From positions 97,025 through 161,024 of the forward strand of contig NZ_SEUI01000003.1 in assembly GCF_008370255.1 (NCBI RefSeq): a stretch of DNA of 64,000 nt, written 5' to 3'. This DNA is from Pseudoalteromonas sp. FUC4. GTDB lineage: Bacteria; Pseudomonadota; Gammaproteobacteria; Enterobacterales; Alteromonadaceae. How positions within the stretch are numbered: position 1 is the stretch's first letter; each line of letters opens with the position of its first letter. Of the stretch, positions 47,957 through 55,763 are shown piece by piece. The position numbers were made by a program, and so were the translations under genes. The notes under the pieces were generated by a model that was not told where the DNA came from, did no database searches, and saw nothing but the letters and a program-made list of their open reading frames with translations.

Positions 47957-48295
47957 ATGCCACAAATTGTTTTTCTTCCACATCCTGAATTATGTCCTGA
48001 CGGCGCTGCAATTGAAGCTCCTACAGGTCAAACGGTACTCGACGCTGCGCTTAAAAATGGTATTAGCATTGCGCATGCTTGTGAAAAATCGTGTGCATGT
48101 ACTACGTGTCATTTAGTAATTCGTGAAGGATTTGACTCACTTGAAGAGAGTGATGAGCTAGAAGACGACATGCTAGATAAAGCATGGGGCTTAGAGCCTG
48201 AGTCACGCCTTGGTTGCCAAGCAATTATAAGAGATGAAGACCTAGTGGTTGAAATACCTAAGTACAATCTCAATATCGTTAATGAAGAGCATTAG
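47957..48295 (+). CDS. fdx: [2Fe-2S] ferredoxin of the ISC system
   Basis: The 112-residue adrenodoxin-type ferredoxin has ligands in CEKSCACTTCH and LGCQA. An acidic loop (EESDELEDDMLDKAWGLEPESRLG) suits docking to IscS and ferredoxin reductase. It supplies electrons for cluster assembly. A terminator follows at once, so the usual small iscX gene is absent here. Confidence 0.96.
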   Translation: MPQIVFLPHPELCPDGAAIEAPTGQTVLDAALKNGISIAHACEKSCACTTCHLVIREGFDSLEESDELEDDMLDKAWGLEPESRLGCQAIIRDEDLVVEIPKYNLNIVNEEH

Positions 48296-48314
48296 TTTTT
48301 AACGATATACTTTT

Positions 48315-48346
48315 AAAAGCCGCTGTTTGATACAGCGGCTTTTTTG
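48315..48346 (+). terminator. Terminator of the isc operon
   Basis: A 12-bp stem AAAAGCCGCTGT / ACAGCGGCTTTT, loop TTGAT, followed by a T run, 20 bases after the fdx stop. Confidence 0.92.
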
Positions 48347-48365
48347 TTTGTGAATTGTAGGCGTG

Positions 48366-48458
48366 ACGAGCAAAGCTCGTAAGTTATTTTGTAGGCAAGC
48401 AAAGCTTGCTGGCGTTATGTGTTTTAACTCTAGGTTATAAATATAGAAGCTGCGCTTC
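48366..48458. repeat. Cluster of three short palindromes of one design
   Basis: ACGAGC-AAA-GCTCGT (48366-48380), GCAAGC-AAA-GCTTGC (48395-48409) and GAAGC-TGC-GCTTC (48446-48458) all have the form of a GC-centred inverted repeat with a three-base loop. They lie between the isc terminator and the aldehyde dehydrogenase gene and look like REP-type intergenic elements. No other gene is visible in 48347-48548. Confidence 0.6.
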
Positions 48459-48548
48459 TCACGTAAGCAAAGATCCTAAAATGTTAGCCTTGGCTCTATG
48501 CCACGCATTAAAAGCTAACACCTTAAAACGTAATTTTGGAGGTTTATT

Positions 48549-49976
48549 TTGAGTAATCTTATTTTTTCTGACTCATTTATTAACGGCGAATTTTATAAAA
48601 CTGATACGCGCTTTAGCGTTAACGATCCCGCTACCGAAAAAAGTATTGTTGAAGTAAGCGATATTGACGAGCAGGGTGTAAATAGCGCAATAACCGCGGC
48701 TCAAGGGGCTTTTGTTAAGTTAAAAACGACAAATGCCACTGAGCGAAGCGAAACGTTGATGCGCTGGTATGACCTAGTTATAAAGCACAAGCAAACACTT
48801 GCAGAGCTAATGACCAAAGAGCAAGGTAAACCACTCAAAGAATCCCTTGGTGAGATTGATTACGGTGCAGGTTTTATCAAATGGTTTGCAGAAGAAGCAA
48901 AGCGTAGTTACGGAGATGTTATTCCGCCAACAGATGACTCGCATCGTTTAACTAGCTTTAAGCAGCCTGTCGGTGTTGTAGCTGGTATTACGCCGTGGAA
49001 CTTTCCTGTTGCTATGGTTACTCGAAAAGTAGCTCCAGCCTACGCCGCGGGCTGTAGCTTTGTACTTAAACCTTCTGAACATACGCCACTATGCGCTATC
49101 GCACTTGCTCATCTAGCCGACCAAGCTGGTTTTGTTAAAGGTGCATTTAATGTATTGGTTTCTCAAGATGCCAAAACAGTAGGTAAAATGCTGACTGACT
49201 CAGAAGTCGTGCGTAAGTTTACATTTACCGGTTCTACCGGTGTAGGTAAGCAGTTGTTATCGCAATGTGCAGACACAATTAAACGCACCTCGATGGAACT
49301 TGGCGGTAATGCACCTTTTATTATTTTTGATAATGCCGATTTAGATGAAGCTGTTGAAGGGCTAATGGCGGCTAAATTTAGAAATAGTGGGCAGGCATGT
49401 GTTGCTGCAAACCGTATTTTTATACAACGTAATATTCTCGATAAAGTACTGTCAAAAATCACGCCTAAGGTTGCAGCATTAAAAGTGGCAAATGGTTTTG
49501 AAGACGATGTTGATATTGGTCCGCTTATTTACCCTAAAGCCAAAGAAAAAGTACAACAGTTAGTACAAGATGCACTCGATAAAGGCGCGACGCTGATTGG
49601 CGATAATAGTGACTTAGGTGGCAGCTTTCAAAATCCATTAATAGTAAACAATGTAACCACAGAAATGGATATTTACCACGAAGAGGTATTTGGTCCAGTG
49701 TTAACGGTTATTCCTTTTGATGAAGAAAGTGAAGTGCTTGCACTTGCTAACGATGTACCATTTGGTCTAGCGGCTTATTTTTACAGCCAAAACATTAAAC
49801 AAGTCTACCGAATTAGTGAAGGGCTTGAATTTGGTATGGTGGGCGTAAATGAAGGTGTTATATCAAATCCAGTAGCGCCATTTGGTGGTGTTAAGCAATC
49901 AGGCTTAGGGCGCGAAGGTGGGCACCAGGGTCTGGATGAATACCTAGAAGAAAAATATGTGTGTATTAAAATATAA
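48549..49976 (+). CDS. gabD: NAD(P)-dependent succinate-semialdehyde dehydrogenase-like aldehyde dehydrogenase
   Basis: The start is TTG 48549 with GGAGGT at 48538-48543. The 475-residue protein has GITPWNFPVAMVTRKVAPAYAAGC, the NAD loop FTGSTGVGKQLL, the catalytic Glu in MELGGNAPFIIF and the catalytic Cys in FRNSGQACVAANR. PFGGVKQSGLGREGG and EYLEEKYVCI are typical of GabD. It oxidises succinate semialdehyde to succinate in GABA breakdown. No gabT or other gab gene is adjacent, so the substrate is inferred. Confidence 0.88.
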   Translation: MSNLIFSDSFINGEFYKTDTRFSVNDPATEKSIVEVSDIDEQGVNSAITAAQGAFVKLKTTNATERSETLMRWYDLVIKHKQTLAELMTKEQGKPLKESLGEIDYGAGFIKWFAEEAKRSYGDVIPPTDDSHRLTSFKQPVGVVAGITPWNFPVAMVTRKVAPAYAAGCSFVLKPSEHTPLCAIALAHLADQAGFVKGAFNVLVSQDAKTVGKMLTDSEVVRKFTFTGSTGVGKQLLSQCADTIKRTSMELGGNAPFIIFDNADLDEAVEGLMAAKFRNSGQACVAANRIFIQRNILDKVLSKITPKVAALKVANGFEDDVDIGPLIYPKAKEKVQQLVQDALDKGATLIGDNSDLGGSFQNPLIVNNVTTEMDIYHEEVFGPVLTVIPFDEESEVLALANDVPFGLAAYFYSQNIKQVYRISEGLEFGMVGVNEGVISNPVAPFGGVKQSGLGREGGHQGLDEYLEEKYVCIKI

Positions 49977-49993
49977 CGGCAGTTAAGTATACG

Positions 49994-50020
49994 AGCGCGA
50001 ATTTACTTCGCGCTTTTTTA
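49994..50020 (+). terminator. Terminator of the gabD-like gene
   Basis: A 7-bp stem AGCGCGA / TCGCGCT, loop ATTTACT, then TTTTTA. Confidence 0.85.
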
Positions 50021-50134
50021 TGACGCTAATATGGCAGATATATGAACTTTACCTTTTACTGTTGCTACCCAAAGCGCTAAATGCTACCTTTGGGAACATA
50101 TTTTTTGTTAATAAAACAACATAAAAAAACAAAT

Positions 50135-50210
50135 AAAAAGTAAAAGTATTTCTATAAGTAGAAATAACCCCGTGTGTAAATGCCACCTTATTTAAGGTGG
50201 CATTTTTTAT
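50135..50210 (+). ncRNA. Candidate small RNA ending in an orphan terminator
   Basis: A strong terminator (AATGCCACCTTA / TAAGGTGGCATT, 50179-50204, then TTTTAT) stands about 160 bases after the previous terminator, with no gene between. Just before it is another small inverted repeat (ATTTCTA / TAGAAAT, near 50149-50166). Two hairpins ending in a T run fit an Hfq-type sRNA. The 5' end is a guess, and no good promoter could be fixed in the AT-rich DNA upstream. Confidence 0.35.
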
Positions 50211-50746
50211 AATCTATTATAAATCATATGCGAAGGTTTACCTCGCGCAAATAAAACATAAGCTCAAACATAAAAGCGCGGCATAAAGCCCCGCCCACAA
50301 ATAAAACGCTGGTCTTATCGTATTACTTCGTAAAGGCTCAACTTGTGGGCACTCACGATTGTAGCTTTGTTCATAGGGCTAATTAAGAAAAAAGTAAAAA
50401 AGTTTAAAGCAACTTCTATAGAGCTTAATATAGCGAATTCGATCTTGGGATCATCAAGACTAGAGCTTGTTTAGAATGGGTTTGAACTACGCAATTTTTA
50501 TTTTAGAAGGCTTTGGCTTATGCGCTAACATAGCAATGTAATTGATATAAAATGAAGTGTAGAGGCTCTTATTAATTTTAATGGATATAGAGTATACGGA
50601 AACAAATAATTTATTCTGAACAAAGGGTATAAAAGTATTTAAAGGAAGTTTAAATCGCTAAAGAATTACTAGAAAGAAGTAAAATATTAAGAAGTTTGCT
50701 AGGTATGTTTTTTGAAAATATTAAAATAATATTTTTTAAGAAAAAG
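50211..50746. other. Gene-poor stretch with stem structures
   Basis: Neither strand has a convincing gene. Features seen: inverted repeat GCCCACAA / TTGTGGGC (about 50293-50350). On the minus strand there is a GC-rich hairpin (GCGGGGC-TTTAT-GCCGCGC, near 50275-50294) followed by TTTTATG, and a 19-codon frame at 50315-50374 without a ribosome-binding site. The rest is AT-rich. Confidence 0.5.
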
Positions 50747-50823
50747 TGGGGCGATTGACGGGGCTTGAACCCGCGACAACCGGAATCACAATCCGGGGCT
50801 CTACCAACTGAGCTACAACCGCC
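50747..50823 (-). tRNA. tRNA-His (GTG anticodon)
   Basis: On the minus strand a cloverleaf of 77 bases including CCA can be drawn. It has the acceptor GCGGTTG / CAATCGC with the extra G at -1 opposite C73, the mark of tRNA-His. The D arm is AGCTCAGTTGGTAGAGC. The anticodon arm is CCGGA-TTGTGAT-TCCGG with GTG. The T arm is CGCGG-GTTCAAG-CCCCG. CCA is encoded. The D and anticodon arms are almost identical to E. coli tRNA-His. Confidence 0.96.
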
Positions 50824-50853
50824 ACTACACACACCTTGTTTGGTGTGGCGCGC

Positions 50854-50882
50854 ATAATACATAAAATATTAAATGTTGTGAA
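50854..50882 (-). promoter_or_regulatory. Promoter of the tRNA-His gene
   Basis: Reading the minus strand, TTCACA (50882-50877), a 17-base spacer and TATTAT (50859-50854) are followed by the GC-rich stretch GCGCGCC. This is the discriminator type typical of stringently controlled stable-RNA promoters. The start would fall about 20-25 bases before the mature tRNA. Confidence 0.7.
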
Positions 50883-51107
50883 GCCCAAAAGTGAAATAAA
50901 TTAAAATAATTTTAACTATGCAAATGTAATCAGCGTTGGGCAATTAATATTTATCCATACCAAGCTGTATATTTGGCACAGAATCACATCTAAAAAATCG
51001 AATTAAGTTATGCTTAATAGTATTAATTCATTATTTCATGAGAATAAATTGTAAATTAATGTATAATAATGTCCGAAAACGCTTAATAAAAAACATTTGG
51101 AGTAAAT

Positions 51108-51926
51108 ATGGATTCAGTACTTAATTGGCTTAACGATAACTCAGGCCTAATCTTACACTACGGTATACAAGCTGCTATTGCGCTTGTTATCTTTTTAATT
51201 GGTAGTCGTGTTGCTAAGTTTTGTTCTAACTTAACCGAAAAAGGTTTTGCTAAGAAGAAAGTAGATAAGGCAGTTGGATCTTTTGTTGCTAGTATCGTGT
51301 TTACTCTTGTGTTCGCAGTAACCATTTTAATGGCGCTTTCGCAAATTGGCATTGAAACAACGTCATTCATTGCTATTTTAGGTGCTGCAGGCTTAGCTGT
51401 TGGTTTAGCATTACAAGGTTCATTATCTAACTTTGCGTCAGGCGTACTTATTATTTTACTGCGCCCATTCAAGTCTGGTGACTTTGTTGAAGCAGGTAAT
51501 AAAATGGGTACTGTTAAAAAAATCGAAATTTTCTCAACTGAACTACGTACTCCTGATAACAAAGTAATCATCGTACCTAACTCTCAAATAATGTCAGGTG
51601 CTATTACAAACTTCTCGCGAGAGTCTACTCGTCGTATCGACTTAGTTATTGGTGTTGGTTATGATGCTGATTTACGTCAAGCTAAAGAAGTATTGAAGTC
51701 TGTATTAGATGCAGAAACACGCATACTTAAAGATCCAGCTTATACTGTAGCTGTAAATGAGTTAGGTGATTCTAGCGTAAACTTTGTTGTTCGCCCTTGG
51801 GTTAACGCTGCTGATTACTGGCCAACATACTGGTCTCTAATGGAAAACATTAAAATTGCATTAGACGAAGCTAATATTAATATCCCGTTTCCACAAATGG
51901 ATGTTCATTTTCACAAGCAAGACTAA
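51108..51926 (+). CDS. mscS: Small-conductance mechanosensitive channel MscS
   Basis: The 272-residue protein has three helices (about 15-35, 55-80 and 85-115). The pore helix is GAAGLAVGLALQGSLSNFASGVLIILLRPFKSGDFVEAG, with Gly/Ala packing and the conserved kink region. IIVPNSQIMSGAITNFS and a C-terminal domain ending INIPFPQMDVHFHKQ complete it. It opens under membrane tension to release osmolytes on osmotic downshock. Length is close to E. coli MscS (286). AGGAG-like sequence (TTGGAGT) lies before the ATG. Confidence 0.95.
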   Translation: MDSVLNWLNDNSGLILHYGIQAAIALVIFLIGSRVAKFCSNLTEKGFAKKKVDKAVGSFVASIVFTLVFAVTILMALSQIGIETTSFIAILGAAGLAVGLALQGSLSNFASGVLIILLRPFKSGDFVEAGNKMGTVKKIEIFSTELRTPDNKVIIVPNSQIMSGAITNFSRESTRRIDLVIGVGYDADLRQAKEVLKSVLDAETRILKDPAYTVAVNELGDSSVNFVVRPWVNAADYWPTYWSLMENIKIALDEANINIPFPQMDVHFHKQD

Positions 51927-51991
51927 TTTTAAATACCTATTTAATTAAAGCTCGTCTTAATTGTTGCAGTAGTAAAGCAACTCAAAAATAT

Positions 51992-52027
51992 AAAATTTTC
52001 ATGTGGAATTTTCTGCATGAAAATTTT
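51992..52027. terminator. AT-rich hairpin after mscS
   Basis: AAAATTTTCATG / CATGAAAATTTT is a perfect 12-bp inverted repeat with a 12-base loop. It lies 65 bases after the mscS stop and is nested inside flanking GCAACTCA / TGAGTTG half sites. It could be a weak terminator or a regulatory site for the DUF481 gene. Confidence 0.4.
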
Positions 52028-52112
52028 AATGTAATTAATGAGTTGTTTTGCTTGCTCTAACAAGTAGCGGTTTAATAAAATAGATACACATTTATACAAA
52101 GGTTATTTTTTA

Positions 52113-52901
52113 ATGAAATTAAAGCTTTTATCAATTTTAGTTGCAGCCTCTGCTGCAACTAACGCATTTGCTGCAGACTTAGACACAGAACAAAAAACGT
52201 GGGAAGTTACCAGTGAGCTTGGTGCTATTGTCACTAGTGGTAATACAGAAACGACCACGCTTAAAGGTGGTATTAAAGTTCAGCACAATCTTGAAAACTG
52301 GAACAATGAATACAAGCTAGATGGCATCTATAAAGAAGATGAAGTTGAAGATGCTAACGGTGACAAAAACAAACAGCGTACAAATGAAAAGTACTCTATT
52401 TCTGCGCAAGGTAATTATAAATTAAATGAAGATCATTCTCATTTATTCATTTATGGTTCACATGTTTCAGATTATTTTGGAGCGTATAGAAGTGAGTCAG
52501 TAGTTTCTGCTGGTTACGGTTTACGTTTACTAAACGAAAAAACCATGTGGCTAAGTGCTGAAGTCGGTCCTGGTTATAAATACTTTGAATACCCAGATGA
52601 CAGCTCTGAAATTGATGACAACGGTAATTCATTAGCTGGTGAATTTGAAGGTGAAGTAATTGCCTTAGGTAAATTAGATTACAACTGGCAAATTTCTGAG
52701 AATGCACGTTTTACTCAATTAGTCGCTGTTGAATATGGTGATACAAACACTAAAACTCGTTCAGAAACTGCATTACTTGCAAAAATAAACGGATCGCTAC
52801 AAATGAAAGTTGCTTTTAATGTTACCAACAACTCAGACGTTGCTGACGACAAAGAAAGCACTGACACTGAAACGTCATTCACGTTGGTTTATAGTTTTTA
52901 A
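52113..52901 (+). CDS. DUF481 (YdiY-like) outer-membrane beta-barrel protein
   Basis: The 262-residue exported protein has a signal peptide (about 1-20, ending AFA-AD). Regular amphipathic strands with TSGNTETTTLKGGIKVQHNLENWNNEYKLDG follow, the opening DUF481 signature (SGNT...). The C-terminal strand ends in aromatic Phe (FTLVYSF), as required for Bam-dependent outer-membrane insertion. Relatives include acid-induced YdiY; function is unknown. It is a single gene with its own terminator. Confidence 0.88.
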   Translation: MKLKLLSILVAASAATNAFAADLDTEQKTWEVTSELGAIVTSGNTETTTLKGGIKVQHNLENWNNEYKLDGIYKEDEVEDANGDKNKQRTNEKYSISAQGNYKLNEDHSHLFIYGSHVSDYFGAYRSESVVSAGYGLRLLNEKTMWLSAEVGPGYKYFEYPDDSSEIDDNGNSLAGEFEGEVIALGKLDYNWQISENARFTQLVAVEYGDTNTKTRSETALLAKINGSLQMKVAFNVTNNSDVADDKESTDTETSFTLVYSF

Positions 52902-52934
52902 CCAATGTAGTTAAGTTAATTACACTAAAGTGAC

Positions 52935-52960
52935 AAAAGGGACGAAAGTCCCTTTTTTAT
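52935..52960 (+). terminator. Terminator of the DUF481 gene
   Basis: A 9-bp stem AAAAGGGAC / GTCCCTTTT with a GAAA tetraloop, followed by TTAT, 34 bases after the stop. Confidence 0.9.
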
Positions 52961-53023
52961 TTGCTTAAAATTAAGGTATTATAACGGCCAATTTTGGTTG
53001 TAGACCTAGGGATATACCTACTC

Positions 53024-55702
53024 GTGAAAGTTTTTACACAATTTATTAGTGCTTTTATTCTACTTTGTAGTTTTAGTACTTTGGCTTTTACGCCAACAGC
53101 GTCTCAAATAGAGCAATTTAAAAAATTACCCAAAGCCCAGCAAGAAGCTCTAGCTGAGCAGTACGGTGTTGATATTTCAACTATCACTGGTACAAACCAA
53201 TCTAATAATCAAAATAGTACAGAGCAACAAAAGAGTATTGGTGAGCGCACAGAGCCAGAAAAAGAAGAGCTTACAGACGAAGAACGTTTTAAGCCTAAGA
53301 CAGATGAATTAAAACCATATGGTTACGAGCTGTTTGCTGGTGAGCCAACAACATTTATGCCAAATGAAAACGCGGCAGTTCCCGACACATATATTGTAGG
53401 TCCTGGCGATCAATTAAAAATCAACTTATATGGGAAAGAAAGTAATAGCTATGAAGTCATAGTTGATCGTGAAGGGCGCTTAAGTATCCCTGATTTAAGC
53501 CCTGTTGAGATCGCGGGTTTAACTTTTGCAGAAATTAAAGAGTTAGTGAAAGCAAAAGTAGAACAAGAAGTGATAGGGGTAAAAGCCTTTGTATCGCTTG
53601 GTCAACTTCGTAGTATGCGTATATTGGTATTAGGTGAAGCATACAAACCTGGTAGTTATAGCGTGTCCTCTTTAACAACTGTATCGCACGCACTATTTGT
53701 AAGTGGTGGTGTTTCTGATATTGCTTCTCTTCGTAATATTAAAGTTAAGCGAGCAGGCAAAGTAGTTGCAAACTTCGATCTATATGACCTACTTATTAAT
53801 GGCGATAGCAGCAATGACATAGTACTAAAACCTGGTGATGCTGTATTTATACCATCGGTTGGTGCTCAAGTCAGAGTTGAAGGCGCGGTTAAACGCCCTG
53901 CTATATTTGAACTTAAAAAAGGTGAGTCTGCCAAACAATTACTAGCTATGGCTGGAGGTCTTAAACCAAATGCGTACGCTAAGAGCGCAATTGTAGAGCG
54001 CTTTAACTTCGACCGTAAAGAAGTACTCTCAGTAGATTTTTCAAAACCTCAAATTAACTATATTCCGCAAGATGGCGATCGCATTCGTTTTAATTCAGTT
54101 AGCTCTCAATATCAAAATTCAGTTAGCTTAATCGGTGCTGCTGCTCGCCCTGGTAATTATCAATGGCATGAAGGTAAGCGTATTTCAGATATCCTTAAAT
54201 CAGTGCGAGGTGATTTACTTCCGCAAGCCGATTTAAGCTACGGACTAGTAATCCGTGAAATCAATATTAATGGCGATATTGAAGCGCATCAGTTTGATGT
54301 AGCCCAAGCTATTATCAAAAATCCAGAAAATAACTTACAGCTTCAAAGCAACGACAAAATAGTCATATTTAGTCGTTTTGAAGAAAAAGAAGCTGAGTTA
54401 TCTGCATTAGCAAATATGGCTCTTAGCCAAGAGCAGCAAGAACAGCAACAAAAAGCTGAGCAGTGGCATAAATTTGAGCAAAAAGAGTTCGAAAAATATA
54501 TTGGTATTAATCAAGAAGAGGAAGAACTTGCTCTTGAAGACAACAAAATACTAACGATTGCTGAAATTTCTAAACGCAAAGCCAAAGAAGCTACAGAACA
54601 AGAATTAAAAGCTGAAGACTACGCACTATTTAGTCGTCATAACTTACTTGCACCAATTATCGCTAAATTTAAGCAGCAAGCATCAGTGAAGCAAGCGATG
54701 CAGTTAGTCGAGATTAATGGCAATGTAACTTTCCCAGGTGTTTACCCATTAATGGTTGGTGGCGAGGTAAAACACTTAATAACAGCAGCGGGTGGATTGC
54801 TTGAATCTGCTTATGTAAAACAAGCTGAAATCACACGCATAGTAGCAAGTGATGCATCTAAAATTGAGCACTTAAGACTTGACCTTGAAAGTGCAATGAA
54901 AGGTGATTTACAAAGTAACATCAGACTACAAAGCAAAGACAGCATAAACGTATTCGCAATACCAAACTGGCAAGAAAACGTAAAAGTAGAATTAAAAGGC
55001 GAGCTTAGATTCCCGGGTACTTACACAATACGCCGAGGTGAAACGCTTACTGAACTACTTAAGCGTGCCGGTGGTTTTTCTGAGTTTGCAGAGAAAAAAG
55101 CTGCAGTATTTACCCGTGCTTCAATTAAAAAGCAGGAAGAGCAGCAATTGGCTCGTCTTTCAACAGAGCTTCGTCGTGATATTGCATCGAAAAGTTTCCA
55201 AAACTCTGTAAGTAGCAACACACTTTCTTATGAAGAGATGAATAAACTGTTAAATGATCTTGCTAGTGTGGAGGCCGTAGGGCGTTTAGTCATTGATTTA
55301 CCATTAATTGTAAATAATCAACAGAATTTAGTTCTACAAGATGGTGATGTGCTTTATGTACCGAGTAAGCGAGACTCTATTAGCGTAATTGGTGAAGTTA
55401 ACTATTCAACATCGCACTTATATAAAGCTGGTGTAAGTGTTGATGATTATATTGACTTAAGTGGCGGGCTTAAAGAGCGTGCAGCAGAAGATCGTATATA
55501 TATAATTAAAGCGAATGGCTCGGTAAAAATACCAAATACAGGTGGCTGGTTTGCAGCTAATAATGCTGAACAGCTAGAACCTGGTGACACTATTGTTATT
55601 CCTATGAATGCAGACCACATGGATAGACTCACACTTTGGAGCACCGCAACTCAGATCCTTTATCAGCTAGGTGTAGCAGTTGCCGCTATTAGTGGTATAT
55701 AG
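53024..55702 (+). CDS. Multi-SLBB polysaccharide export protein (Wza-like)
   Basis: The start is placed at GTG 53024, which gives a good signal peptide (VKVFTQFISAFILLCSFSTLAF); a TTG ten codons upstream is less likely. The 892-residue protein has a Poly_export domain (about 115-200, YIVGPGDQLKINLYGKE). About six SLBB motifs follow (VLGEAYKPGSYSV, VEGAVKRPAIFEL, IGAAARPGNYQW, INGNVTFPGVYPL, LKGELRFPGTYTI, VIGEVNYSTSHLY). A charged helical insert of roughly 100 residues separates the third and fourth. It is much longer than Wza (about 380) and ends with a hydrophobic helix. It is the first gene of the polysaccharide locus and exports the polymer through the outer membrane. Confidence 0.87.
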   Translation: MKVFTQFISAFILLCSFSTLAFTPTASQIEQFKKLPKAQQEALAEQYGVDISTITGTNQSNNQNSTEQQKSIGERTEPEKEELTDEERFKPKTDELKPYGYELFAGEPTTFMPNENAAVPDTYIVGPGDQLKINLYGKESNSYEVIVDREGRLSIPDLSPVEIAGLTFAEIKELVKAKVEQEVIGVKAFVSLGQLRSMRILVLGEAYKPGSYSVSSLTTVSHALFVSGGVSDIASLRNIKVKRAGKVVANFDLYDLLINGDSSNDIVLKPGDAVFIPSVGAQVRVEGAVKRPAIFELKKGESAKQLLAMAGGLKPNAYAKSAIVERFNFDRKEVLSVDFSKPQINYIPQDGDRIRFNSVSSQYQNSVSLIGAAARPGNYQWHEGKRISDILKSVRGDLLPQADLSYGLVIREININGDIEAHQFDVAQAIIKNPENNLQLQSNDKIVIFSRFEEKEAELSALANMALSQEQQEQQQKAEQWHKFEQKEFEKYIGINQEEEELALEDNKILTIAEISKRKAKEATEQELKAEDYALFSRHNLLAPIIAKFKQQASVKQAMQLVEINGNVTFPGVYPLMVGGEVKHLITAAGGLLESAYVKQAEITRIVASDASKIEHLRLDLESAMKGDLQSNIRLQSKDSINVFAIPNWQENVKVELKGELRFPGTYTIRRGETLTELLKRAGGFSEFAEKKAAVFTRASIKKQEEQQLARLSTELRRDIASKSFQNSVSSNTLSYEEMNKLLNDLASVEAVGRLVIDLPLIVNNQQNLVLQDGDVLYVPSKRDSISVIGEVNYSTSHLYKAGVSVDDYIDLSGGLKERAAEDRIYIIKANGSVKIPNTGGWFAANNAEQLEPGDTIVIPMNADHMDRLTLWSTATQILYQLGVAVAAISGI

Positions 55703-55763
55703 GCTAACACGATCAAAATTAACCATATTTTTATTCAGTAATAGATTAAGTGAAAAATGCGAA

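Noticed and set aside
50650..50862. A 70-residue frame on the minus strand containing CSSVGRAPDCDSGCRGFKPRQSP
   Set aside because: It is the well-known false ORF produced by translating a tRNA-His gene; the tRNA at 50747-50823 explains it.
51158..51571. 137-codon antisense frame inside mscS
   Set aside because: Opposite-strand shadow of a strongly conserved channel gene.
52970..53024. Search for an ops/JUMPstart element (GGCGGTAG) before the polysaccharide locus
   Set aside because: The region reads GGTTGTAGACC, which does not match the ops core; no RfaH-type signal can be claimed.
55680..55763. N-terminal extension of the Wzz frame (MPLLVVYRL...)
   Set aside because: It overlaps the end of the exporter gene and has no family similarity; ATG 55764 gives the normal Wzz start.
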